Origin: Trichaptum fuscoviolaceum
Taxonomy: Eukaryota; Basidiomycota; Agaricomycetes; Hymenochaetales; Trichaptaceae
Direction: 5' to 3'
Length of the DNA stretch: 64,000 nt
Assembly: GCA_910574455.1 (NCBI GenBank)
Contig: CAJSYZ010000005.1
Location: forward strand, 5,146,001 to 5,210,000
Below are positions 37,039 to 48,700 of the stretch, in pieces (within the stretch, counting starts at the first letter, position 1; every line of letters starts with the position of its first letter). The position numbers and the translations under genes were made by a program. The notes beneath the pieces are model-generated. The model saw nothing but the letters and a program-made list of their open reading frames with translations, ran no database searches and had not been told where the DNA came from.

Positions 37039-38310
37039 GTAAATGACGCCAATGGCACAGTCGTGTAGCTGTATGCTGTCGATTTATATGCATGCATGAT
37101 GGTGTTTGCATTGCAAGTGGTTGGTAAAGAAAAAGCACAGCAGCGAAGAAATATGTCGCCGCGCTGTCCACTGGCATGGAGCTATTCAACAAACGGAGAA
37201 CTCATGAGATAGCTCTCAATTGGTCCGTCTACCGAAATGCGATTTTTTGATGGAACAGTCCAAGAGAAGTGTCACATTTGAATAGGAAACCGGCAGCTTC
37301 ATAACAGCGGCGACGTGCCTTCCATGGTCTTCGCAGCAGAGGTATGTCACCGTGTTAGCAGCCTTTATATTACTTTGCAACGGAGACCTATGTTACTCTA
37401 CTTACTCTCAAGTTCTTTCGCCTTCGCTGGGTGGTTTGCTTTCCCATTCGCGCTTTTTTTTTTGACCATGCAGACAGTCTTTTTTAAGTAATGAGGATCT
37501 ATTTCAAGTGAGATAATATCTCGATTCATGGTGATAAGAAGAAGACAATGGAGCAAAAGATATCCGAGTTCGACACGAAATTGCGGTCTTCCGAGTGCTA
37601 CTGCCAGGAGAAACAATGACTTCGATACTTACACGGTCTGCCGCCTGAGAGACTCACTTGAGAGGCGCTGAGGCGGCCATGACATACCTGTCAGAATAAT
37701 GGGTAACCTTGCTAATATACGAGGAGCAAAACAATTCGATAAAGGAGAAGTATGCAGGATAGAAAGGTCATGATATTGAATTTTCAGTATATTAGACCCG
37801 GCGTTTGGGACGTGGACACAGAGAGCCATTGTACGCCATTACACCCGGTAGTCTCGGACAACAGAATCCGCTTTCAAGCTCTTCGATAGAGCTTATAGAA
37901 GTGCCTAGGATGGGTATGCAAAGTCTATGAGTACTAGTGCTCTTCAAAATCATTTATCGAGGAAAGAACTACTACTTACCTACATATGTAGTATATTTCC
38001 CGTCCAGTGTGAAAGACGTTTGCCCAAAGTTATTAGAATTTTGGGGTATGTGCTAATTATATTCGATAGCTAGCATATTCATGCTCGAGTCCGGGGGCAA
38101 AGGACATTGCTTTCCGCCTATATATGCATGTCAGATGCTACACAATTCGTGTTGAATGATGGCAGTTTCGACGATCTTGTCGTATTCCGACTTTGATCGT
38201 GAGTGAAAGGACGCGTCAAATGGACACGATTAACGTTTAAGAGCCTCTTATTCTACATCCTTAAAATCAGTCAACATTACCATCTCGAATCTCCAACACT
38301 CAAAAGAAGC
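37039..38310. other. Spacer between PTEN and carbonic anhydrase
   Basis: No coding sequence recognised. A minus-strand frame at 37398-37616 (72 codons, Lys-rich end) has no family match. The final part is the presumed promoter of the carbonic anhydrase gene. Confidence 0.5.
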
Positions 38311-39211
38311 ATGTCAAGTGGCTGCCCTCTTCCACCTCCCTTAGTTCCTCCAGAGATTGAGCACCTGCTGAGCAAGAATGCCCAATGGTCTGCTGATGTG
38401 AGGGAATTCGACCCAACGTTCTTCCCGAGCTTAGCACTCGAGCAACATCCAAAGGTCAGCCCGATCTATGTCATGCAAAGCAAGTGGTTCTCAACTAGAG
38501 CTTGGTATATCGTGTTCTTAACAGGTCCTATGGATTGGTTGCTCGGATTCTCGAGTCCCGGAAAGCGTACTAGCGGCTTGCAGACCCGGCGACATTTTCG
38601 TGCATAGGAACATTGCGAAGTACGTATATCGTGCACCATAGCTAGTAACTGGCTGGCGTTTCTGACACCATTTCCCCATAAAGCTTGTTCTACCTGGATG
38701 ATGATTCTGCGCAGTCCGTCCTTGCATACGCAGTGAATACACTGAAAGTCCAACATAGTGAGCACGCCCGCGCCATCAGACTATGTGTTAGATTACTCAA
38801 CTGGATGTCAGTCATCGTTGGCGGGCATTCTGAGTGTGGAGGAGTCAGCGCAGCCTACAAGATGGCTTATCCGAACGCCCAGGAGAAGCCAAGTAAGAAT
38901 ATCTATGAATCGCAGTTAATCATTTCGATCAACGTCCGTTTTGTTTAGTTTCTAGTGCACACGCTGCTGAACCATCACCCCACTTGACCCGATGGTTGAA
39001 GTCGATCGTTGAACTTGCCAAGGATCCGCAGTTCGCTCCGGGAACACCACTTGCTCTTCCACGCCTTATCGAAGCTAACATTCATCAGCAGGTCTCAAAG
39101 ATCGCAAAGAGCGACGTAGTTCAAGGAAAAGATGTCAACATCCACGGATGGTTGTATAATCTGCAGACCGGAGAATTAGAGAACTTGCATGTATTGGGAG
39201 GAACAGACTAA
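38311..39211 (+). CDS. Beta-class carbonic anhydrase
   Basis: Zinc enzyme interconverting CO2 and bicarbonate. Exons 38311-38454, 38525-38619, 38684-38757, 38812-38892 and 38949-39211 join in frame to 218 residues, the usual size. The zinc and active-site motifs are both present: CSDSRVPES (Cys ligand and Asp/Arg dyad) after VLWIG, and HSECGGV (His and Cys ligands) after IIVGG. The N-terminus ([20 protein letters not shown]) has no clear transit peptide, so a cytosolic site is likely. The end, [12 protein letters not shown], is the conserved C-terminal strand of the family. Start chosen at ATG 38311, since the longer upstream frame begins without an ATG. It is a housekeeping gene for CO2 supply and sensing and has no evident tie to the metabolic cluster. 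Confidence 0.94.
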
Positions 39212-39940
39212 CGTGTGTCAAAGCTCATGCTGGTATGACTGCGGTGAACCTGTAAACATTGATCCTTGGACATTTGCGATAATATGAGCTTGTTCACTGA
39301 AGAGAGCGGCGAATGCCCGATGATAATCGCATCAGAAATCATACTTCTCTGTAGATACCAATTTCCCACCTTCGAGACTGGATCGCATATATTCGCCAGA
39401 GATATGGCATATGCCTAGATTCGGCTCGATGACGCTGCAAGTCGCAAGCAAGTTGGCAAAGCGATTAGAAAGCCACATACTATTACTGAGTTCAAACATG
39501 TTTGTGTCGGACGCAAGATTCAGCAAGACACGGTAATTGAAAGATGCCCCTCACATCTTTGTCTTCTTCCTGGACTATGAACTCTGCGCTAGCCTGGGTC
39601 AAGACCAGAGTAAATTCCGTGGGAGGGTACTAATCATAGTAGTAGTACAACTTGAAGCGGATGACTCGAATTTTCGTCCGAGTACCTTCGGCAAGTTCAA
39701 GTTGAATCTGAGTTCGAAATACTAGTATCTTAGCTAAGTAAGAAGCTACTATTAGTAAACTTAAGGTTCGGCTCCGAACACATTGACCAACGTTCAGCCC
39801 GGGCCCAGCCTGAGCCTGATCACCAGTTGTACACCGATATTAGATTCTGCGACAGAGTTCAGCGACAAGCAGGCTATCGTATAGTCATAATGCAGTGAGC
39901 ACCATATGGTTCACTGGCACTAATCCGTGAAACTACCGTA
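39212..39940. other. Spacer with CTTGAA-rich repeat segment
   Basis: No gene recognised. Around 39640-39720 several ACTTGAA/AAGTTCAAGTTGAA motifs and CGAGTACC-type short repeats occur, like those at 24840-24990 and 43780-43930. Confidence 0.45.
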
Positions 39941-40240
39941 GCGAAGGCGCGGAAAAGAGCTTGCCTATAACAGCTTGTACATCGCAGTCGCTATGTCGGT
40001 CGCCGTATTCAACATTGTCAGATCGAAGGATGCTTCCGGCGCAGACATAAAACCTCTACACGAGTATGTTCCTGGTTTTATTAGGTATATACAATATTTA
40101 GCTGCGGTATTTCATGATATTGTATTGATTGATTTTATCATCCCCAAAGCCTTTCCTATGTTCGGTCACCCCCTTGCTCCTAAAAGCTGCAACCCTCATT
40201 CGCTCCATCCTAGATGAGCATCCCCCTTTCAGGGGTATGT
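39941..40240 (+). pseudogene. Relic of a cytochrome P450 C-terminus
   Basis: The frame reads GKELAYNSLYIAVAMSVAVF, then KPLHEYVPGFI, and after a GTATAT donor PKPFLCSVTPLLLKAATLIR and ILDEHPPF. This is the segment that follows the haem Cys in CYPs and is related to the same part of P450-C. The haem loop is broken: where RRxCPG is expected the DNA reads RRRG with an in-frame TAG just upstream, so the Cys ligand is absent. There is no AG acceptor in front of the last block. Nothing P450-like precedes it. It faces P450-C tail to tail, so it is probably the remnant of an inverted duplicate. Confidence 0.7.
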
Positions 40241-40525
40241 TGCTATTGGCCAATCCAGCAGATATATATAATGTGAGCTCGCTATGGTCCTCGAATCGGT
40301 GTAGCAGACGATGGAGGAGCAATGCTGACTCAAAGACGTTTCCAGTCACGGAATACCCACTAGAAATTTGTGGGACTTTACCAGTAGCCCACCTTTTCAC
40401 ACACGATACTCTCATATGAAACACGCCTACGTACTAAACAGACAACAATCCCATTCAATCAGTTTACAACATCTGTACAACTATTTAATACCATACAATT
40501 AGTACAACACTGGTTGAATCTCGTT

Positions 40526-42708
40526 TCACAGCTCCTTCAATATCTCGCTATCGCCCTTGGGAAAGGGATGCTCCTCTAGAACCGTCCGGATGAGCCCAAC
40601 TGCTTTCTCGGAACGAGGTATAATAGAGCATTTGAACGGTTTCGGATGACTATTTTGCATGATTAGATTATGACAGTCACATTATGCAGGTAGAAACGAC
40701 TACTCACCGATTCAGGCCAAGAGTGTATTCATGAACCGGCTCGATTTCCTTGCCAGTCTCATCTTTCAGTTTCGAGATGTTGAACACAGCGGCCGACAAC
40801 GCAATAGTAATGAAAAGCGTCTTATCCGCAACGTCCCTGCCTGGACAGCGTCTATCATAGTCCACCCAGTCAATAAACCTTTCTTTCTCACTTCACAGGC
40901 TGAATATCATGATCCTGATCTTACCTGCGACCAAATCCGAAAGCTAGTGAAAGGGGATCGCGCTCAATAGGCTTCCCATCCTCTGCGAGAAAACGTTCGG
41001 GTTTGAATGTGTATGGCTCGTGGTAGACGTTGGGGTCGTGGAAAATTTGCCTTTCACGAAGTAGCAGAAAATAAGATGGAAGGATGAGAATAAAGGGAAG
41101 GGGATAATTACCAGACATTCGGCACAATGATTGCACCCTTTGGGATGTGATAGCCCATGTAGGTGTCGTCCTCGGTCGTGGTATGAGGTATAGCTGCAGG
41201 CGGGCACGGTCAGTACCGCAAGGCACGGGTAAGCGTAGGATGGAGAGGAGGACCTATCGGAGCAACGACCTCCCATCGGAACGTCTCTTTGACAAGAGCG
41301 TTGATATAGGGCATCTTGTCACGGTCAGAAAAGCTAGGAAGACGATCGTCGCCAATTACGCGGTCTAATTCCTCCTGAGCACGTTCAAGCACGTCCGGAT
41401 ATAGCACCATGGCCAAGAAGAAAGTTGTCATGGCACTGACTGTCTGACAAGCATAGTTATAGCGAAGTAGATGATCGTTCACAGCGATCAACATACCGTG
41501 TCTGATCCTCCCGCGTAAAGCGTCGCTGAGACATACTTAAGGAGGTTCTCTCCTTCTCTGACATCGATGCCTTCCTCCAGAGCGTCCTTAACGAAGGAAG
41601 GAACGGCTTTACCCGTCGCCTGATTGTGTGCACAAATTTAGTAAAATTGCTACAATCATATTCCTCATTCGACCCTACCAATTGGTGCTTGACGAATTCG
41701 AGGGGCTTGTCGTAAAATTCATTCATTCTTGCATTCCACCGCCGTGCCAACTTCTTGAAACCTGCTCCGGGCAGCCACTCAGGTACGTACCTTACTGTAG
41801 AGAAATGTATTAACGCTATGTCACCGTATAAGCGCAGTGAGAAAGAGACGTACGAGCAGGGATGATGTCTATGAGCCATCGACCTGGTTGTCCGGCTTCG
41901 GAGAAGATACGGTTCGCATCATCAGCGAGAGAAACCATATAATCCGGACCCTCTGGTTCGCTATTGTAGCCAAAGAGTAATTTCAGAAGAACGGTGCCAG
42001 GAACACTATACAGATAGCCGTGAGCCAATGGGCATAAGATTTCTGGAAGATATGTGACGGACGTGCGCAAGTGAGTCCTAAAATCTTGAGGGGTTTCTAG
42101 TACTCGATACAAAAATCGACGGGCCTCGACTTCTTGTACATCCTCAACACGTTTCATGATAGAGCGTGAACCCACGAAGTTTTGTCCCAACTTGCGATGT
42201 AGTCTTAGAGAGTCGCCGTAAGGCAGTAGTGCAGTGACTACGTTTAGCCCAACCCTGTTAATTCATGAATGCTAAGACCATTCCTCCGAACGATTGAAGA
42301 GAATTAGTCACTTACAGATCATTAGCGAATGGAAGTGGCGGGCGACCCGAATATTTAGCCGAGCGCTTCTCTAAGAGCTCAAACGCAACATCAATATCGT
42401 TGATAATGACCAGCGTTGTACCAAGAGCTCTAACAGAGCTGATGGGACCTGTCGATCGGTTTAAGCTCGTATATCAGTGTGATAGTAGAGGCATTCACAC
42501 CATACAACGCCTTATGCTTCGCCCAATGCTTTTCTGCAGGCACGTCCAACGCAGGTAAGTCCAGCAGGTTACCAATCAATGGCAGCGGCCTTGGTCCAGG
42601 AGGAGGAGGAAGCTTCCGCATCTTAGTCCGAACATACTCATACACGAAAGCGACGCCGCCCAAGGCTGCAAGAAGATAAAGATAGCTGAGAGATTGGAAA
42701 AAAGCCAT
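40526..42708 (-). CDS. Cytochrome P450 (P450-C)
   Basis: Complete-looking haem monooxygenase, a different subfamily from P450-A/B. ATG 42708 gives an anchor (SLSYLYLLAALGGVAFVYEY), the hinge LPPPPGPRPLPLIGNLLDLP, and LLPYGDSLRLHRKLGQNFVG (C-helix region; the usual Trp is replaced by Ser). Later motifs are YVPEWLPGAGFKKLA, AGGSDTTVSAM in the I helix, ExxR in VKETFRWE, FKPERFL, and the haem loop FGFGRR then RCPGRDVADK across an intron. The last exon encodes HPKPFKCSIIPRSEKAVGLI and stops at 40526. Introns are short and numerous. It lies 7 kb beyond the UbiA/FMO cluster with PTEN and carbonic anhydrase between, so membership in the pathway is uncertain. The missing C-helix Trp is worth noting but is not decisive. 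Confidence 0.88.
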
Positions 42709-44176
42709 AGGATCCTTAGCGTAACGCAGCGAGAATTTTCTGGAGAGGGGGAGAACTCTGATATTCTCCTATCACTAGTAGCGGAAAGCATTCGATTTGT
42801 AGCAAAATGAGGTGCTTGATTTGAGGTTGACCATGATCCAAGGACCCATGAGGCCAGGGCCAGCACTGTGCTCAAACCTAATAGATGGGTAAAGTAGGAT
42901 GAGTAAATTTGTCCTTGAGTTCCACTTCGAGAGTGTTGCAAGGCTAAATCTTCCATCGTTTACCGAAGGCACTAACTTAGAGAGCACGAGGAACGATGCA
43001 GCCTCGCCGTATACAAAGGATCATGCGTGCATTGAGAGAAAGATATACATTTAACATACCGAAAAGGATAAATCGGCCATCCAGGCGTCGTGGTTCACGT
43101 GTTGTGGACTTGGAACTGTATGGACCCGGTACTATGTCCAGCGGTTTCGGAACAGGCTGCCGGATTATAGCACAGAATTCCTCGTGAACGGAAACAAAAT
43201 TTGACGTAAGACCAAGCCTGAGTGCGCGTGGAATTTCATATGAACTAATACTAGTACCACCCAGTTATCAATTGATTTTCTTGGATCTTGGATCTGATTG
43301 TAACGCTATCTCCGTGTAGAGCCTTGAACCAGTCGCCAGGCTCAGGAATCAGGAGTAGGTGATATTGGTGCTACATAGACTGGCATTGTTCATTCATTTC
43401 CGCCAACAACTTTGATAACACTATAAAGGATGAAGTAGATCGTCTTAGTCCAAGTGACGATTAGGTATTTGTGCGAAACTTAATTGAACATACGGACCAA
43501 GGGGCTCTTCGGTCATAGCGCATGAGTCGCCGTCATTGCAAAAGGTTTGATGACCACCGGACACGTGTTTGACCGTGAAATTTGAGCTGATGGGTGCGCT
43601 GCGGTCTTTACTCTTGCCAAGTTGCTGGTAATCCGATGCAATAAAGTAACTGCCAGACGTGGAGAATACCAGAGCGTCAGCCAATGTGTCATCACATAGT
43701 ATGTTTGCAATTGACCTTGAAAAAAATTCATCCACATATCGACGTCCAAATATTCAGACGTAATGCATCTGCATGCCAGTCAAGATTGGTATAGTCAGTC
43801 GAACTTGAAGGGCCCGAGGTCATACTCAACCTTCGAATTGCAATGGAGAGAGATGGGAGTACGCGTCACACTGCGCGTAGTAGTTCTGTCACACCTAGTA
43901 CCTAACTTGAAGTTAGTACGGTGTCACGCACGCGTGCCGCCTTCTTCGCAGACGGAGCGGAGCGTAAGACCTCAGTCTTCGCAGCCCTCCCACCTGCACT
44001 TATTTTAAGGTCTATCATTTTTTGAACAAACCTACCCTCACCCTTTCGGCGCCAAAGTCACTCCAATCAGTCTTGAAGTGGGAAAAATACTGAGCCTGCC
44101 ACTGACAGTGGAAATCTATGTGCAGTATGCTACAAATCCAAGGTAACATGACTACGTTAGTAAACATTTAGTTATC
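42709..44176. other. Gene-poor interval with CTTGAA motifs
   Basis: No gene recognised. A minus-strand frame at 43445-43735 is open for 96 codons but has no family I can name. At 43780-43930 the motif CTAACTTGAAGTTAG forms a near-palindrome between GCGTCACAC and GGTGTCACGC arms, which suggests a small decayed inverted-repeat element. Confidence 0.4.
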
Positions 44177-44745
44177 CTAGAATAATTTCAACATATCGAC
44201 GACGTGTCCGTTTATTAAATCAACGCAGAGCGACTAAAACGAGAATTACATGAGAAGCGCTTTGCGTACGGTGATGGGGAAATATTATTCATAATAGCTC
44301 ACCTCATGGTATCTGATGATTGCAGACTCGATGTCGCCCCACATGAAGTGTACTTTTCCCAGCAGTGCAAAGGCAGTTGCATTCCGTGGATCTATTCCAG
44401 AACCCTCTTATACGTTGCCTGAGCTTTCTCAAATTGACTATACAGAAAATGTTGTTTCAATGTCGTTCACGGCGAAGAATCGCTCAGACTCACCCTAACA
44501 TACTGAGCGCACTTCCCATATTCACGTAAGTCGTCGCCCAGGAACCTTGAGGGGAAATTATCGCGAGCTCGAACGCTCGCGTGAATGGCGACGTGGCCTG
44601 ATCATACCTACGGTGGCGCGTGCTCTAAGTAACAATGCTTCATAGTACAGAGGATTGAACATTGTTACTTACTTGCCGCGGTTAGAGGCCATGACACCCA
44701 ACATCCAGGTCAGATCATCCGAGAAAGAGAGGGGTAGATGTCCTG
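44177..44745 (-). pseudogene. TPR fragment resembling APC/C subunit Cdc16 C-terminus
   Basis: On the minus strand three pieces follow the Cdc16 order. First comes WMLGVMASNRG (near 44700). Then a TPR block: QGSWATTYVNMGSALSMLG, an intron near 44480-44500, and QFEKAQATYKRVLE, where a frame change is needed to continue into DPRNATAFALLGKVHFMWGD and IESAIIRYHE. After an intron, SLCVDLINGHVVDMLKLF and a TAG (44179-44177) match the place where Cdc16 proteins end (a helix around HVxxML). A TAG after RVLE and missing upstream TPRs make this a truncated copy, not a working gene. The Cdc16 identity is from memory of the family pattern; another TPR protein is possible. Confidence 0.5.
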
Positions 44746-45728
44746 TCCTAACAGCAGACCGCCTATGTTTCGTTTTTTAACATGTATAGTACATCTTCTG
44801 GCTTTCGTATATGCATAGTTTTCCAGTGTTGTACGGCGAGCAGGGCAGAGTTAGCAAACAAGATGTGTTTTCAACTTCCGAACTGCATTCTCAGGCTGTC
44901 GTATTACTAAAACAGGAAATATCACATGCCAATTTGAGGCGCGGCGTCCTCAACAAGTTTAATGCAACTTGAAGCCTGCCAGTGAGTGCTCACTCCTTCG
45001 CAAGTTTCGACTACCATGATCCGGTTCAGTGGCTTCTACAGTACCTGCGGCTAGAAGATGTGGTAACAGCAGAGTCCGCTAACCAGAGCTGGGTGCAGAG
45101 TTATGGAAGGAAATGTTATGCTGCTTGCAGTACAAACAGAATTCAATGTTAGGAACCAGGAAGAATGGGCTTGCGCATGAACCTCTCGCCCCTATCACGT
45201 CATTTATTGGACAAAATTATGACCTGACTTTGAACTCGTACTTGACTTATGTTTATTTATGTTTATTTATAAATATACACGTTTTCTTATGAAATTCCAT
45301 ACATAAGCATGAATATTCATGAATATTCATGAATGTTCCTGATTATTCATAAATTTTCACCAATGTTTCATGAATATAGCATGAATATTTTAGGCTATCC
45401 AGTCCAAGTTCACAAGTACAGGAGCAAGTCCGAGTTGTCCGACTTGAACTCGCACTGGCAACTGGGTATATGCAAGGTAAATATTTTATACTCATTCAAT
45501 GAATAATTCACATATATTCATAAACATTCATGCGCGCTGAACTCGAACTTGAACTGGAGATGGGGTCTGGATGCCAATGGATTATCATCGTATTAAATAT
45601 ACATGAAAATTTCATGAAAAATTATTTCCTGTTGTATTAAAAACTGTTCGCCACTAAGTACTTCTTTTGTTCTAAGTTACCTCTACAATCTCTGCACAAG
45701 CTCTACATTTCTCTGCGTCCTCTCCCCA
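44746..45728. repeat. AT-rich interval with ATGAATATTC-type short repeats
   Basis: From 45240 to about 45630 the DNA is strongly AT-rich and contains GTTTATTTAT repeats, then several spaced copies of ATGAATATTC/ATGAATGTTC and TTCATGAA. CTTGAACTCG motifs flank it. No coding sequence. The last 60 bases lead to the HECT-like gene. Confidence 0.55.
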
Positions 45729-48700
45729 ATGGCCCGCCACAAACTCACTCCACGAGGAGAATGCAAGTCCTCGACATGCAATAAGAAATGTGCTTCATGG
45801 GTTGGAGTTGACGAACAGGGCACAATGTACAATGTGAGATAGTTATTGGAATGCGACCATGAAATCTGGTAGCTCACCTATATCGCCCCCCCTTCAGACA
45901 CCTAAGCACCCAACGGAGAGATGTGCCTTCTGTGGCTGTTTACCCCGCATGCACCGATTGACAAGTGACAATGTAAAGGGGATATTGACGAAGGACGAAG
46001 CTCGTTTCGAAAGCATGGACGGTCTCTGTCCAGGATTTATCCCAGTGAGTGTCACCCACATGCATCTGCTTTGAAAGGGTGTTTACGTCCACGAAAAGAA
46101 AACGGTCGATGAAAACTTAACACCTCTCTCCAAATGTGGTTGCGAAAATCCTTGGGGAAACCACTCACCTGTGGAGCGCAGCACATCCGTGCCGCGTCCT
46201 GGCCCCGCCTTACTATCTGCAAACGCGGGAGCTCAGCCGGTCGTCGCAGCACATCCCGCAACGCCGTTGGAAGCTCCCACACAGACCTTCGCGGCGAACG
46301 GAGGTCAAACAGCACCGGTCCAGCCCTTCGCGTCCCGCATCCCTGTTCCGCCTGCAACAGCAGCATATGCCGAGACAATGCTAAACCGCGACGATGTTCC
46401 CGTGAACCAGCGCCGCATGGAAAGCGCAGCTCGCATGAATGCAAACAGAGCAGCAGCGGGGAATGCTCCCAGGACTCGTGCGACTCAGTTACCTTCGCCT
46501 CCTGCTGCAGCGCGGGCCCGAAACGCAAACACCAGAGCACTTTCAAGGACGGAAGCTAATATAGTCCGCGCAATAGCTCATTTTATTCGCATTTTATATT
46601 ATCCATTGGACGTAAGTCTGATCGTTTGTAGTCGTCCCTTTCTTTCGTCAACTGATAAACAATATAGGTTCACAATCCGTACAACTTCCCAGACGAACTT
46701 GTTTTGAAGATTATACATCGTTTTGAGCCTGGAGAGCTCGACAGCTTGTACCAGTTCCTTGTACGGAGTGGCCTATTTGTGGACATTCAGCTAGATGAGC
46801 TACGCGATAAATCGCTCGAAGTGGTCATTAAAGAGAAGTTGGCTCTCGCAGCTGCGACAAAGGGGTGGGAAATCAGTCTCCCTGCAACTGATGGCGCCGA
46901 TACCTCGAATCGAGATGCTTTCCGTGTCCTCAAGAGATCACAAAGGCCCGGTGGTGACAATCGATGGCTATGGAGATCGTCGGAGCGTTCTGAACATAAA
47001 TTTGACCTTGCTATTCTCCAACGTAAAACCAAATCTGGTGCCATGACTTACGAGGTACCTCCTTTCCCGGGAATGGAAAGTCCAGTGCCGCACTTCACTT
47101 TCATGATCTGTAAGTGGCCGTATCAGCTTTAAGATGTATGCAGCATGCTCATTGATCTGTAGGTCCATCGTCCGCTCACCTCAAGGCTCCCATTACATGC
47201 TTTCGCCCTGGAGACTTGCCTCCCGGTGTTCTTGGGTCCTACATGCCACATCCCTGTTTTCCAGCTCGCTTCATTGCCCAACTGAAGAAGTTTGACAGCC
47301 TACGAACTATATTGAGCACTTCATACTTTTTAGATGGGGATGATGCCCCAATAGAAGACGACAACATAACGTGTGTTGCGGCTTGCAAAGTTCCTGAAGC
47401 CAATGAACAAGAAGAAGCCTCCGATGATGACATTGTTCAAGACAATCAGTCGGATTCCTCGATCGGCGAATTTTATCCAGGCGAAGCACAGGACCGCGCA
47501 AACAGACCACCGGTGAAGCATTGTCTTCTATGCATCAATGTGTCACTTCTCTAATACATTGTATTACATTTAGCCCACCGATATGCGTAGCGTGCTGGGT
47601 TTAGTAGTCCGTGCGGCAAACGCAGGATCCAGAGCAGTACAGGGTGCTGGCGGCGCTCGACTTCGACCGGTATGTCATGACATATTACTTGATATCATAA
47701 CGCACTCGGTAACACCTCTCTTTCGCCAGAGCACTCCTCCACCTCGTTTGCCCGCACGACCCAGACCTGAACAGCAGGCTTCGCCAGAGAGTCAATCACC
47801 TCCGCGCAATCGCAGGCGAACTGCAGAGGTCAATACACCGGTGAGTACATATGAGACATCTGACGTGCGGGATCTTAATGACTTATCTTTAGATACATCC
47901 TGCGCCGGTCCCTGTTCAGGCAGCCGCCCCACATCTAGCACATGTGTCTCGCCCGCCGTCTCCATCCGAGACTAACGCACCCGAGTCCGACACAGAGCCT
48001 GAGCATATAGTGGTTCAGCGAGGCAGAGATGTGAGTACCACCCCGCATTAAGCATATCACGACTGCTCACATTTTTTATCAGCTCCATAACGCGATCCTT
48101 CGAAGGTTCTCTTCTCCACCGCAGACTAAGGTCATCACGGGAGCCATGCTTACTCGATTCGTGCAAGCCTTTCAGACAGCCACAGAGTTAAATGCACGCG
48201 ACGCTTATCGGCTTACGTTCCGTAGCACTTCTGACCTTGTCCAAGATATGGTCAAGTATCTTGTATTATACGTACAGACATGGTTTGAGGGGCATTTGCC
48301 GGGTGACTTTCTACGGATGTCAGCTCATCTGGCGGGCTGTTCACACGCACCCGCGTATAGGCACAATGTCACTCACCTTCTCTGTAATCCACGCTTCAAC
48401 GTGTAAGTGATTGAGCAGTCATTTTTGTGAGATGATCGTTGACTATCCTTTCCAGAGGTAATGGTGTGCTTGATGGCCCTGTACGGGCCACTGTGCAAGC
48501 TGCCTTGCGGTCGGTGACCTCTATCCCCAGCTTATCAGACAAACGGTCGGAATTTTGGGTTCCACGTTGCCAAGGGTCCGACATCTCAGAAGATCGCCAG
48601 GCCCAGTTCAAAATGATCGGCTTCATGACCCTATTTCATATCACAACAAATAAGACAGCTCCAATGCCTGTATCTCCTGCCCTCCTTTTGCTATGCCTTG

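Noticed and set aside
46052..46546. 164-codon frame on the minus strand
   Set aside because: Antisense to the low-complexity exon of the HECT-like gene; length is due to GC-rich composition.
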